Origin: Spironucleus salmonicida | Taxonomy: Eukaryota; Fornicata; Diplomonadida; Hexamitidae | Reading direction: 5' to 3' | Assembly (NCBI GenBank): GCA_000497125.2 | Contig: CM035316.1 | Location: 758,001-822,000 of the forward strand | DNA: 64,000 bases | Part shown: one piece after another, positions 52,172 to 63,732 of the stretch | Position numbering within the stretch: position 1 is the first letter of the stretch | Layout: each line of letters starts with the position of its first letter | Made by a program: the position numbers and the translations under genes | Notes under the pieces: model-generated | What the model saw: the letters and a program-made list of their open reading frames with translations, nothing else | The model's database searches: none | What the model was told of the DNA's origin: nothing

Positions 52172-53143
52172 ATGGCGTGTGTTTATAGCCCAGCGGGCAT
52201 TGGAGCTAAACAGGCATATAGAGATATCTGGCCATACGCAGCGGCAGCCGCGCTCTCCCCCAGAAGCCCGTTCCGCGGGACCTGCTTATATTCCACCCCT
52301 GCTCCAATTTCGCTGGCGCTGCACCAACCGCCTTCTCCCCACCGCTTGGCCCAAGCGGAACGAGGCCTCCGCATTCCCAATGGGCTAGTACTCACTACAC
52401 ACTTCTGGACCGCAGCCGAAACTATCGGCAGCTCCCTGCCATGCAAGCGCTCAATGGCTGCCCCATCAAGTTTACGGCATCTAGCCTAAAGTATGCCGCT
52501 GGCAATTCCGATGCCCGGGCCTGCACGCGCAACCGCGCTGGCTCGGGTGGTTAAACAGGCAGCTGGCCCCAGCATTCAGCTTCGCACCCGCTCGCCTGCA
52601 GTGACCTCATAATCGCGCAACGTTGTGCGTTCCGGGCCACGAAAAGCACCTGTTTCGCGCACCACTGAGGCCCAAATTCCCATTCTGCCAGTCGGCCGCG
52701 CACGCCCGGGACGCCAGCTGCGGCGGCGAGCGCAAGGCCATGGGAGTTGGCAGAGATGCAGCTTTTGGGCCATCGCGCGTGGCCATTTGCGGACGTCAAG
52801 TGTGCGTCAGCTCGAGCCTCCAACACGCATATTCCCGGGCGTCAGACCGGAATTTGCCGCGAAAATGCCTCACGGGTCCTTGCTGCGGACGTGCAGGATG
52901 CTGAATTCGGTCCAAAGTAACCTCGGTAAGGGCGCTCTGCTGGGGTGGGCCTGTGAAGCCTGGGGAGGGCATGCCGCTATTAGCCACCCTTGGGCTAGGG
53001 TGACTTTGCGGCATCGGCCTGGGCGGTTGCGGATGCGGATGATATGTAAGTTTTAATGTATATAAGTTAGCGTCAAATGGGTTGTTGATTTATCTGGAGG
53101 GGATAAACTCGCCAGAACGGTATTTTTAGCAGTATATAGCTGA
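52172..53143 (+). CDS. doubtful ORF, 323 aa, right copy
   Basis: MACVYSPAGIGAKQAYRDIW ... open to TGA at 53141 across GC-rich and then AT-rich DNA. Low confidence: composition is Arg/Ala/Pro-rich, no motif is visible, and the 72-aa frame on the opposite strand overlaps it. Length could be chance with only TGA as stop. Confidence 0.15.
52796..53014 (-). CDS. possible small gene, 72 aa, right copy
   Basis: Mirror of 38462-38680. Confidence 0.3.
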   Translation of the reverse strand: MPQSHPSPRVANSGMPSPGFTGPPQQSALTEVTLDRIQHPARPQQGPVRHFRGKFRSDAREYACWRLELTHT

Positions 53144-53323
53144 TAGGTTGAATTTATTTTTAGTGTGGGTTTGGCTTATTATAAGGTGGATATCAAGGCA
53201 TTACTTTATCATTTACACTTTTAGAGTTACGTCGTTTCTCGTTTACCTAGTTAGATATCATAGGTGGCGGAGAAACACATTTCGGATTATAAAAACTAAA
53301 ACCACAAATTACTATCATTAGGT

Positions 53324-54352
53324 ATGAAAATTATATCTCGCACTTCAAAAATGTCCAAGCCCTGCGCCTCCGGAACCGACTGCGACCGCAGAGAGTTCTG
53401 CCCCGCTGCGGCGCCCCAGGTGTGCACAGCCTGCTCAAAAAACTGTTAGCTCTGCACGGACCTAGATGAGTGCCTCGGCTGTCAGAGCGGCTTCCTCCTG
53501 GTCGGGGGTACCTGCAAGGCCTGCCCCTCCAACTGCACGATCTGTATGCGCCTCGACGTCTGCTTCGTGTGCAACGCCTCCACCGAGCTGGTGGACGGCC
53601 AGTGCCTCCCGATTCCCTCTATCTGCAGCACCGAGAACCCCTGTCCGAAGGGCCGCTACTGCGCCGGCACGACCTGCTTACCCTGCCCCGTGACCTGCGC
53701 CGCCTGCTCCAGCGCCACGAAGTGCACCGAGTGCAAGGTCTACGCCGAGATGAGCACCGCGCAGGCCTGCATCGAGAACTGCAAGCAGGACTTCAACCAG
53801 ACCTGCGTGAACGGCACCAAGGTGCCCTGCGGTGGTACGGAGCAGATAACGCCCTGCAACTGCAACATACTCGCCGAGAACTGCCGCACCTGCGCCCCTG
53901 TCAGCAGGAGCGGCGCGGAACCAAGCGAATGCGCCGACTGCATGGCGGGATACGCCATATTCAGGGGGTCTTGTAGTAATTGCGCAGATGGTTTTGTCAA
54001 GGTGGGAAAGTTATGCCTGTCAGAAAATCAAGATAATAATGAAGCTGGTGGTGATGGAGATGGTTCAGATACTAACACTGGGGGAGATGGTTCAGATAGT
54101 AACATTGGCGGAGATGGCTCCGAAGGAAATACTGGTAGTGATACCTCCGATAATATTAGTAAATCTGGAGTTTCTAATGGTATTATTGCAGCCATTACTA
54201 TTGGTTGTTTACTGTTTATTTGTAGTACCGTTGGAATCATTTTATATTATATGAAAAAGCGCAGTAAGAAAAATTAATAGGCAGTTTTTATTGAAAAGAA
54301 GCTAGCACCCGCTTTTATTTTTAATACAGATTAAATAATGACGAATAAATGA
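53324..54352 (+). CDS. cysteine-rich membrane protein (VSP/CRMP-like), right outer
   Basis: 342 aa from MKIISRTSKMSKPC. Cys-rich CxxC array whose segment at about 53500-53960 is nearly identical to the right inner copy, while 53350-53500 and everything after about 53965 differ. One cysteine pair is replaced by a TAG (Gln). The spacer is a Gly/Asp/Ser repeat (GDGSDTNTGGDGSD), then the membrane helix SNGIIAAITIGCLLFICSTV and a basic tail MKKRSKKNQQAVFIEKK; TGA at 54350. The AT-rich 3' part is unlike the inner copies. Surface protein by family, without visible signal peptide. Confidence 0.85.
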
Positions 54353-54648
54353 TTTAGTTACTGGGTTGTTTTAAATCTATAATTTTTAAAATATACGATT
54401 GGTCCTTACAATAAAGTAAAAATATTATAAAATATAATATGGAACAAAAATACGAAGTGTTCTAAGTCAAGATAGTGAATATTATTTCTAATTAAACTAA
54501 TTGCATATAGTAATACTAAATAGTCTTATGTTTTCATATATTCTTTTGAGATCCATTTTTAATGTAATTTTTCTATGGAAGTAATAGATATATATATTTA
54601 CACTAAGATAGATAGAATTAATATTTTTTTCAAGTCTAGTTTTTAGAA

Positions 54649-55851
54649 ATGATGAAAGATGGAGTATTCCTCTGGATCCTCGTTGCATCAATGATTCTGT
54701 CCGGGGCCGGGTCCACCATGACCCAGAAGGCCCAGCAGCTGCAAATTGTGGCTCCCTGCTAGGGGTGCGCTGCAGAATCCTTCAACCACTCCTACATGCA
54801 GACCTTCTTCATGTTCATGGGCGAGCTTATGTGCATCTTCGTCTGGCTCGTGATCCAGTTCGTGAACAAGCAGCGCAAGGTCGAGGCGCCCCCTCTGAAG
54901 GAGGGCAAGCGCTACTACAAGTTCTACCCGAACGTGTTCCTCTTCCTGGTGCCCACCGTGTGCGACCTCATCTCGTCCACCTTCAACACCATCTCCCTCT
55001 ACTACTCGCTCCCGTCGGTGCGGCTCGTGCTGTCCCGCTGCACGGCGCTCTTCATCGCGATCTTCTCCTTCTGCATCTGGCGCGACTACCGCAAGAAGTT
55101 CGACTTGCCGCAGGTCGTGGGGCTGCTCATGCTCTTCACCGGCGCCGCCATCACCGCGGTCGCATCCATCATGTTCAGCACCAGCTCCGAGACCGCCAAG
55201 AACCCCACCATCGGCGTCGTCACCTCCATCCTGGGGTCGCTCTTCGCGAGCTTCTTCTACGTGTCCGAGGAGGTCTTCCTGCGCAAGATCCAGACCACCG
55301 GCCTGATGGGCGTGAGCAACGAGGGCGGCTGGGGCATGATCATCTACGCGATCCTGCTCCCCATCTTCAACGTGGTGCCCGACCCCTTCGACACCACAAA
55401 AAAGATGGAGAACCTGGCCGGGTGGGCATTCCAGGTCAAAACCTCCGCCGTGCTGCAGTACACCATCCCGATCTACCTCGTGTTCACGATCATCCTCAAC
55501 GCCAGCGGCATGGAGATCACCAACAGGGCCTCCGCCGCCACCAGGTCCACCGTGGGCGCCCAGGTCACCATCGTTATCTGGATCATCTCCTTCGCCATCG
55601 GCTGGGAGTCCTGGGACACGAAGTCCACGCTGACGAGGATTGCAGGCTTCATCCTAGTTACGCTCGGTGCCTTGATTTACAACAACATTTTCAAAATTAT
55701 CCCCTTCCTCAAGTAGTATAATATTAAATCACAGGGCAGGTGGATGGGTAAGGGTGGTAAAGAGGAGCAGAAAATTAGGGAATCTGAGAATATTCTTGCA
55801 GATATTATCGTAGATTCTATTATTAATACTAATCAATAATCTGACGCCTGA
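54649..55851 (+). CDS. DMT-superfamily transporter, SLC35F-like
   Basis: 400 aa, MMKDGVFLWILVASMILSGA to TGA, about ten membrane helices. Paired DMT halves are visible: TFNTISLYYSLPSVRLVLS (helix 3-4 'yal..tsas.fqmlr' type segment of SLC35F6), VVGLLMLFTGAAITAVASIM, then GVVTSILGSLFASFFYVSEE and FILVTLGALIYNNIFKIIPF. One TAG in the first loop (PCQGCAAESFNHS) and TAG/TAA in the tail are Gln; the hydrophilic tail (KGGKEEQKIRESENILADII) is lost if TAG is read as stop. Substrate unknown. GC-rich middle with AT-rich ends. Confidence 0.85.
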
Positions 55852-56078
55852 ATTGATTTATTTAATTTACTCTAAAATAGTTTTATTTATAAAAATAGGT
55901 TGTTAAAAATGAAAATACAATAAATATGTATCAACCTATTAAATAGCTCTATTGTTTTCTATATTGTTATACTATTAGAAATATAAATATCGCATTTATC
56001 ATTAAAATTTATTTAGAGTTTATAAAATTATGTGAGACTTTAAAATAATAAATTATCATTATAAACTAATGAATTTAA
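55852..56078. other. AT-rich intergenic
   Basis: 3' flanks of convergent genes; nothing identified. A long TGA-free plus-strand frame from 55909 to about 56710 exists but is antisense to the 56079-56300 gene and has AT-driven composition. Confidence 0.4.
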
Positions 56079-56300
56079 TCATATCTTTTTATCTATAAAT
56101 TAAATTATCTTATCAGCTTCCTTATCAACTCCTGTTAATCGTTTATGTAAATTTTGTAATTCAACCTACTTCATAAAAATACACATTTCTAATTTATTTA
56201 TATTATGCTGTTAGCTTCTTGATGATTCTCTTCCAGTGCTTTTTCCCGATATAATGCTATCAGATGATTGCCTTTTGCTAGCAGATAATTTTAATTACAT
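56079..56300 (-). CDS. hypothetical helical protein, 73 aa
   Basis: MQLKLSASKRQSSDSIISGK, Ser-rich, followed by a helix VELQNLHKRLTGVDKEADKI with SNARE- or coiled-coil-like heptads and TGA. No TM anchor, so not a complete SNARE. TAR as Gln. Confidence 0.5.
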
Positions 56301-56823
56301 TTTGATCTTTACAAATATTAATATTATATATATTTTAATGAAGTATTTTAGTTTTTATAAAAACAAAAAAACATTTATAAGCGATATTTATTTGTTTTTA
56401 AGTTTAATTTAAAAAGATAATATTATTATGGTATTCAAAGATTCTATATTAATAATATAATCACAGAATAATTACCCTTACCAGGTATATAAGACCAATA
56501 AACTTAATTATTTTTTTTCTGAAAATAAAAACATTAAAAACATAAAACAGAAATTATAATACCCATAGCGAAACGTAATAATCCTACCATTTTTGTATTA
56601 CAAGAAAATTACAACAATTACATTATATAATCCTTTTTAACAAGACCCGGAGGCTCATACTTTTATACTATAGATAAACTCAAACAATAATGAAATATTG
56701 TATTCTACCTGAAACTACCTATATTCCATTAAATAATCTATTATTCAACTAAAAATACTTAAGTTTAAAAAACGAATTATATTTAATAATATATAATAAC
56801 CAAATTTTAAATACTGTAGAAGA
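56301..56823. other. AT-rich interval, nothing identified
   Basis: Promoter side of two divergent genes; no tRNA or convincing frame. Confidence 0.4.
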
Positions 56824-57578
56824 ATGGGGATAGAATATTCTGCAGAGGATTTGGACGAAGACTATATTCCAGAATCAATGAGGGCATAAAAAATCGATTT
56901 GCCTATTCCAGAACCTTCGGTAAACAATTTTTCAACCGAATTTAAGGATGAGATTAGAATTTGCAAGTAACTCAGTAAGTAGCAAAAATATGCATCAAGT
57001 GGTGGACTTAAAGGACGCCACAGAAATCACCGTAGCGTCTAGGAAAAAATGGACCAATTTTTTGAAGGTAGTGATTTTTAATATTGTTAAAATAATATAA
57101 TTTTAAATAATAATTGTTAATAATTTTTAAAACTGTAGAAAACCAAAACTATCTGCAGAGGAAGATTTTATAAGCGTTCAAGTAATAAAATGATACAAAA
57201 ATATTATTTCGAAGTAAAAATCACAAAGGCTAGTCAATCCAGTACGGAATGTCTAGTATTTAATCATCACTTTCATTTATATAAGCTCCCAGCTACTAGT
57301 AACTCTTCCCTATTAGTGAAGACTTTGTGATGATCTTTTAGCTTACTTGTTTGCGATCGATTCTGACCAGGCTAGAACTTGATTTTGTTAAAAGCAATGA
57401 CTTGTTGTAGGATAATTATGTATATTTAATCAGGAGTGATTCGGTTTATGAACCGAATGTTGAGTCAGACTGTTACAATTTCAATTCCTAATCCGTATCT
57501 ATTTACTATAGCGCACTGATTCCCATTTTAAATGATCTGTTTCAATATAAATTAGCTTATAATATGCGTATCGACTGA
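56824..57578 (+). CDS. Met-Gly-(V/I)-(D/E)-Tyr-Ser protein, AT-rich paralog, possible intron
   Basis: MGIEYSAEDLDEDYIPESMR ... LSKQQKYASSGGLKGRHR ... RSVQEKMDQFFEGSDF. The first ~85 residues are paralogous to the 99-aa palindrome gene at 42368. Unspliced, the frame ends at a TGA at 57328 (168 aa). If a GT-AG intron at 57068-57138 is removed, it joins a strongly coding-like frame (PISEDFVMIFQLTCLRSILT, SDSVYEPNVESDCYNFNS) ending at 57578, giving 227 aa. Alternatively the second part is a separate gene starting with ATG at 57249. Confidence 0.6.
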
Positions 57579-57690
57579 TTAATTAATCTTGCAGAATTAG
57601 CAATTGTGTAGTTTTCAAATAAATTTATTCAATGTGAAAAGTCAATAAAAATTTACGCGCTTTAATAGAAAAATGTAACTATTATAACAA

Positions 57691-59511
57691 TCACATACCT
57701 CCGAAGAACTAGCTAAAAATGTCTCCCATACCAGGAGGCATTCCACCAGCTTGACGTCCACCACCACCTCGTCTGCCGCCAGCAGGCTGTCCATTAACAG
57801 TAAATTACACGTTACTTCCCATGCCTCCTCCAAACATAGAGCCGAACATTTGGCTGATATCCACACCACCCATACCACCCATGTTTACTCCTCCCATTCC
57901 GGATTCAGGGTCGTTAATTGGATCACCGCCTTGATCATATACCATTTTTTTGTTTTTGTCTCTCATGACACCGTCTGCTTCTTAAATAAGCCTGAATTTC
58001 CATTCGGCAAAACGTTTCATTACAGGATCACGAGCAAAACGATCTGGATGATTCTTAGCTGCTTGCTTCTTGTAAGCTTTATTATATTCATCAGAATCAA
58101 CAACAGTACTTTTAGTTATACCTAATAGAGCATAATAGTCTTTACGTAAAAATGGTTTTAACTGCTTTTAAATTGCCTAAATTGTCGGTTTCAAATTTTA
58201 AGTAGTGTCGACGCTAGATGCTTGGCAATATGAATCTTCAGCTTCTTTGTACATTTAAGCATCTAAATATATTTTAGCTGCACGTAAATGTGCTTTTGCA
58301 TAGCTCAAATCTAAAAATGTAGCACAGTTAAAATACTTAAGAGCTTCAGGTATGTTCGAAGAGTTCGAATAACACATAGCAAGATTAGAGAAAATCTATG
58401 CAGCTAAATATTATGACGATAAAAATAACAGAGAGATATATGGATCAAGAGTTGTTACATCGCATATTGACAATTATGTAAAGTTAAAAACGGCATTAAT
58501 TGCTGATTAAAATGATGTTATAGCATTTTAATAATTTTTGGCAGTAAAAAATTAGGTACCCTCTTCCTTAAATTTTAAATATGCTTAATATTACTAAATA
58601 AATGCATTGTATTTAGAGTCTTATTTGATAATTTTATCAAATGAACCTAGTAAATTATTTGTATTTTAATTAAGAAGTTCAATACAAGAATTTAAAACCA
58701 GTTTATTGACAGAATTTGGTACAGCATTTATGCTTATAGCACCTTACTTGACAAAATACTTTTTGTCTTCTAAAACTTGATCTTCAGAGACAAAGTTACT
58801 GCATCCAAACTGGACTAAAGAGTCACATGAGTTTCTAAATGCCTACATAAGGATATTATAGAAAGCAACTGTTTCAGATTTCATTTAATAAGTAGGAACT
58901 GTCTTTTTGATAAATTTCATATCATCCTATAAAGATTTTGCACCTAGCTAGTCTAATTACTCACGTTCATCAAAAGCTGCCTGCTCTATAACACAAATAG
59001 TTTTCTAATACTCATCAGCTTTGTCAAGTGAATCAGCTCGCTCTTTGGATGATGAAATAATTATATTTGATGACGCAAACTTATTACAGAGACTTCCGTT
59101 TAATTTCAAAATAGTAGATGCAGCAGTTTTAACCCGCTATTCATAATTTTATACTATTTCTAATGCACGCTATGCTTCATTATTTAACTCTCTATTTTTA
59201 GTTGTCTATTCAGCATTGAATAGTTTTTAGGTAATTTCAGTTGCCTCAGTTAACTTATTAAGGCGAATTAAAACTTCAGCATGACGTTAAAGATTTTTAG
59301 AGTATTTTGGATCTATTTACATAGATTTTGTTGTATCCTTCAATGCAGCAGTATAGTTTTTAGTTTTAATATGGCAAAGTGCCCTATTGGAATAGTAAAT
59401 AGCATTTTCTGAAAGCTATATAGCCTTAGTGAACAATGCTATAGCATCTGTAAAACGTGATTACTACAAGGCTTAATTGCCTTGATTTTTAAACTGTTCA
59501 GCCTGACTCAT
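57691..59511 (-). CDS. TPR-DnaJ co-chaperone (DNAJC3/DNAJC7-like)
   Basis: 606 aa, MSQAEQFKNQGNQALQQSRF to TGA, about 40 TAR codons as Gln. N-terminal TPR repeats (FTDAIALFTKAIQLSENAIY, SNRALCHIKTKNYTAALKD), further helical repeats (ALKYFNCATFLDLSYAKAHL), then a J domain at about residues 470-535: DYYALLGITKS, AYKKQAAKNHPDRFARDP with the HPD triad, and YDQGGDP. A Gly/Met-rich C-terminus (GGVNMGGMGGVDISQMFGSM, FGGM end) resembles a type-II J-protein G/F region placed last. Stimulates Hsp70 ATPase by family knowledge. Confidence 0.88.
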
Positions 59512-59666
59512 TTATGAAGGAAAGGAAATTTTTAGGAATCATTTCAAATCAATTACTGGAATGGACAATTTTTAGTAACATAATATTATATAATGTAGAA
59601 TAAATATTTAACTAGAAACTAAATTTTACTAGATTAGTCTATAAATTTAAATAATAATATCTACAA

Positions 59667-60671
59667 TCATTTCTATAACTATCCAAGTTATTCTTTTAGT
59701 TTTCCGAGCTAATAGCTTAATCCAAAACTCTCACACTTTCGAGTCCCATTCTCAGTTCTTAATTACTTTAGCTAATTATCAAGCTCGTAAATTATCTTTT
59801 CACAATTAAAAATTTTTGATGCCCATGACTAGTCCTTTATGCCTTATTTAGTTTCTAATTCTGATATTCTCATTTAGTATTTTTTAATATTATTTTAATT
59901 GGTGATATTTTCATTTCTTAGGTGTTCTGTTTCATTAATAAAATTCATATGTTGAACAGTAAGATCTTTTATCTGCTGTTAAATATCACGCCTCTCAGAT
60001 CTGTTATACTACATTTCATTAAAATTAGATATAATAACCTCAATTTGATGTAATTTGTAATAGTTTTAATGAGAAGTTTATTTTTCTTCAGCTAGCTCTG
60101 TTTTCAGTTGTTTAATTTCCAGACCCAGTACAGCATCATTGCTTATAGGCCTTTATTCTGCTTATATAATTTTGGAGACTATTTAAACATTTTCATTTAA
60201 GTTTTACTATTAAATATTATGATTGACTATTGTTAAACTTTTATTATCGTTTTATAACTTCTTTACTTTTGTTTTTAGTTCACTATTTTCTTCTACTAAA
60301 TCTTAGTTCAGCGATAGTTGTTCTTAGTATTTTTATATAATAAAAGCCTAATTACCATTCCAATTATCTTGTGAAAGTGTATCTAGTCGTTCCAAAATTT
60401 ATCTATTCTAGTTTTAGTTTTATAATTATATTTTAAGCTGCATAATTTTATATTGAAGCTTTTCAATAGTTTAAAATGCATTTTTAAGTTCAATTTCTAA
60501 TTCAGAAGTTGGTCGTTTGTTTAGTTCAATAATTTTATGCTTAAGTAGCTAATTTTCAGTTTATATAGTATGTATCTATTTTGATTAGAATGTTAACTGC
60601 TTATTTGCTTATTAGAATCTCTTTTCCAGCTATTATAACTCAGATTTTAAGTGGTAAGGGTTTAGCGACAT
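59667..60671 (-). CDS. coiled-coil protein, 334 aa
   Basis: MSLNPYHLKSELQQLEKRFQ to TGA, with about 45 TAR codons as Gln. Continuous coiled coil (LLKHKIIELNKRPTSELEIE, LGLEIKQLKTELAEEKQTS, MNFINETEHLRNENITN). No globular domain or TM segment. Probably a filament, tether or basal-body structural protein; no orthologue recognised. Same strand as the TPR-DnaJ gene, 155 bp upstream of it. Confidence 0.7.
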
Positions 60672-60755
60672 TAATTTTTGGAAAAAATAATAGTCGCTTA
60701 TATATTAATAATAGATATAAGTTTAATTTAACTAGATGATATAAAATTCACAGGG

Positions 60756-60986
60756 TCAAAGGTTATATTCTTCTATATAGATATATTGTTAGTCAATTTA
60801 ATGACTGGCTGCTAATTTTTTAGGAATAAAGGTGTAGCTAGCTATTTTTGTTAATTTTGTTAAAGAATTAGTTGATGTGAGAGTGGATATAGTGGTAGAT
60901 TATTATTCTTAAATAATATTGGAACCAAATGTATCATCAGCCTATACTTTCTACTAGATTATTTTTCGTTGGTATGCACTTCCCAT
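60756..60986 (-). CDS. small Met-Gly-Ser protein, 76 aa
   Basis: MGSAYQRKIIQQKVQADDTF then GSNIIQEQQSTTISTLTS and YIYIEEYNL-TGA. Resembles the 61987-62253 gene in length, Met-Gly start, a central FGSN and a Ser/Thr-rich middle, so the two may be paralogs. The frame stays open upstream into AT-rich DNA, but the MG start is favoured. N-myristoylation likely (Gly2, basic residues after). Confidence 0.5.
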
Positions 60987-61518
60987 CCTAGAGTATACGA
61001 TAAAATATACTTAATTATATAATTATTGTAATTAATATTTTACAAATAAATTTAACAATATATGATATTTATAACCAAAATTTAAAATACTAACTGGCAT
61101 GTCTTGATTAAATAATATAAGTATTATATAAACTATAAATTAAATTATATACAGTTGTACTAAAAATTAAAACATAGAAAAAACCAAAAACAAATTAGAT
61201 ACATTACTTACATCTACAAACCATAATAATTTAGTATATTTTGGATAGGAACTACGTGAAATTATAACCATTTATTATAAATTTATTGTTCAGTTGTTTT
61301 AAAACTCAATTATTTGCTCAAATCTCATATTTACCCAAATTCGTTAATTATTATTATTTCTAATCAATAAAATTTTATAATCATAAGAAAATAATACTCA
61401 AATTCTAGTTTTATAAGAAAATAATTTGTGTTTTTTCAACTTTTTCAATATTCCAACTCGTTATTTCTAGTATACTATCCATTTACTAAGCCTAAAAAAT
61501 TCTGATAGATGCTATAAA
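60987..61518. other. AT-rich interval, nothing identified
   Basis: About 530 bp of very AT-rich DNA between divergent small genes; frames here are compatible with chance. Confidence 0.4.
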
Positions 61519-61962
61519 ATGTGTTGCAGCTCATTAAAATCATTCAAATAAAGCTATGATCAACTGCTGGTCCTGAAACAAGAAAACTCTTTCAAAAATA
61601 TTTGTCCAATAAATACAACTACTAAAATAATATTAATATCAACCATTTAATTAGGCTTTGCTTATTCGATCCAAATATTTTACGAGTTACAATCCGAATT
61701 TTCTACAATATGCAGAATAGCAGCGTTTTACTAAAATCTCGTTCTGGAGAAAGTAAAAATTTCTTAAAAATCTGCTTTTTCAACTGCTAACAAATGCATT
61801 TTTAGAGCTTTTACGCCACTTTGCATTAAACAAAATTTATCAAATTCTTTGACTTTCCCATTTCATTTCATTCCATTCCATTTCACTCCATACTCAAAAA
61901 ACTCAAAAAACTCAAAAAAACTACTAGCGCAAATCCTTGCATTCCTATGCTATACTCACTGA
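61519..61962 (+). CDS. hypothetical protein, 147 aa
   Basis: MCCSSLKSFKQSYDQLLVLK to TGA. N-terminal Cys-Cys could be palmitoylated. Amphipathic helical centre (GFAYSIQIFYELQSEFSTIC, AAFYQNLVLEKVKISQK), then a Phe/Pro-rich stretch FPFHFIPFHFTPYSKNSKNS. One to three TAR codons as Gln. Convergent with the 61987 gene, 24 nt apart. Unrecognised. Confidence 0.5.
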
Positions 61963-61986
61963 AAACACCGCTGGCAACTATCTAAC

Positions 61987-62253
61987 TCACTTCAAGTACA
62001 TGTTGCTATCGAGCCGCGACGGGACCAAAAACTCGCCCTATTACTGCAATGTGTTACCGCGCTGTATCTTGTAGCTGCCCAAACTCACAGAATTCGAGGC
62101 AGTGACCGACGTTTTTATCGACGAAATTCGCTGTTGAATGAGGGGGTTAACGAAGGAATTTGGGTCAATCTTTGCGTTCGACCCGAAATGGGCGTCAGTT
62201 TCGTCGGTTTCGTTCGCTAGAAACTCAAGTTTCGACTGCGAGCCCGTTCCCAT
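61987..62253 (-). CDS. small Met-Gly protein, 88 aa
   Basis: MGTGSQSKLEFLANETDETD then AHFGSNAKIDPNSFVNPL and RISSIKTSVTASNSVSLGSY, ending SRLDSNMYLK-TGA after two TAR codons. Gly2/Ser5/Lys8 gives a strong N-myristoylation context. Possible paralog at 60756. Confidence 0.6.
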
Positions 62254-62811
62254 TTTACTGGAAATAATAGTTGTATATTATTATATAATATTGATAATAT
62301 GATAATTTTTAATTTGGAGCGTATTAACAATATGGATAATTTGGTTAGGGATTGTATATATATTAAAATGTCAATTTTCTACTGTTGTGAGTCTAAATGA
62401 TAACTCTGAGTTCAGAGTTAAAGGTGAATATTTGAAAAGTTAAAAATTCTTAAAAATGAAGAATAGAGTGAGCTAAAATAGAACCTCACTTGCGGTACCT
62501 TTTTACAGAGTAGTAGACTGTTGCGGAGATTACCGATAGCCCTACGTAACAGCAGCAGCAAATTATTAGTATTTGTTCTGTATCCATTATGGTTATTATT
62601 ATTATGGTTATTATACATTAATATGTATTATTATTATTATTATTATTATACATTATTATATTATTATTATTATTATTATTATACATAACATATTTTATTT
62701 TTATAATTATTATACATTGTTAATACTATATTTCGAAAAAATTCTACCGCGCTGAAAATCGTAAATTTACAAAAATACTATTATTATATATTAAAATACA
62801 ACCAAAAGAAA
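62254..62811. other. AT-rich interval with ATT microsatellite
   Basis: A GC-richer patch at 62478-62555 is covered by a plus-strand frame (ATG 62456, TGA 62753) starting MKNRVSQNRTSLAVPFYRVV and continuing into the microsatellite as Tyr/Ile runs, and by a minus-strand frame. I cannot decide whether either is a gene. Confidence 0.35.
62585..62695. repeat. imperfect (ATT)n microsatellite
   Basis: Runs of TTA/ATT units interrupted by GGTTATT and ACATT steps over about 110 bp. Confidence 0.85.
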
Positions 62812-63732
62812 ATGAATTTCGACACGCTAATCCTCACGAACTCACCAATCGCCCTGCTTAATCGACCAGCCCCCACTGATTTCGTCCTAAACACAACATT
62901 TTAGCTCCCTTTCAACCCACAATTCGGCTTCCAGCCGGACCCCCAAAACTACCCGATTTTTGCTCACGATTCCGCCGCGCGCGCAGCGGTGCAGAACCCA
63001 AATTTTTTGACTTTGGAGCCAGTAAAAATTCTAATTCAAAATCGACTTTTCACTCCTTTTTCGAAAAATATCGAAAACGGGCCGTACTCGAAAACTGACA
63101 AAAGGAGGCTGCTAAAGTACTTCCAACGGCACGTTTCCGCTGCGATTTCGGCCTTCGATTTGGACGATTTTGAGCTCCAAAAATGCCTCGAATTCGGCCT
63201 CGAAAACGTCGAAAACTTCGTCAAAGGATACGAGGAATTGCAGGAGAACTTTTACGTCGTTTTCCAGTTCAACAAGAGCGAGTTTTACGAGTTTCTGGGC
63301 CGAAAAATGTACCGCGCCGGGGGCGTTTATATGTGCTAAAATGAGTATTCGCTGGTCGGAAAATAGCTTACATTCCATAATACGGTCGCAGAATTTAAGT
63401 CCGTCCGCCGCGAAATGATAATTCCAAAGTACGCTTTTTATTATTATTATATTGTAAATGATATATTCGAAGAAACCGAAAATGCCGTAGAATTTTTTGC
63501 GGATCACATTCGGCTGCTGCGGAGGGGAGCTGGGAAGCATTTAAAGGTAGGTTTTGCGAGCGTCGAAATTTGGAGCAAAAGTGATATCGCGGAGGAGCTA
63601 AGAAATTAGTATGAAGATGCGCTGCTTAGCGGGAAGTGGGAATACGAAGAGTTGACTGGTTCAGATTGGGCTGATTGTGAGGTGTTTAGAGAGGAGGATC
63701 TAATTTACTTAGATTTGTGGGAGGATATTTGA
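62812..63732 (+). CDS. hypothetical protein, 306 aa
   Basis: MNFDTLILTNSPIALLNRPA to TGA with TAR as Gln at several sites (NTTFQLPFN, YMCQNEYS, GKQLTF, RNQYED). Soluble, mixed alpha/beta with acidic C-terminus (SDWADCEVFREEDLIYLDLW). Features: EFYEFLGRKMYRAGGVYM, VEFFADHIRLLRRGAGKHLK. No TM or targeting signal. Good coding character throughout; I do not recognise the family. Confidence 0.7.

Larger units (their letters stand above)
46236..53346. repeat. right arm of 7.1-kb palindrome
   Basis: Reverse complement of 38130-45240. Differences from the left arm that I noticed cluster in coding regions and several change amino acids (Thr/Pro, Ala/Glu, Asn/Lys, Val/Ala, Lys/Met, Ile/Leu). Confidence 0.97.

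Noticed and set aside
55909-56710. Plus-strand TGA-free frame of about 265 codons
   Set aside because: Composition is that of random AT-rich DNA and it is antisense to a better minus-strand gene.
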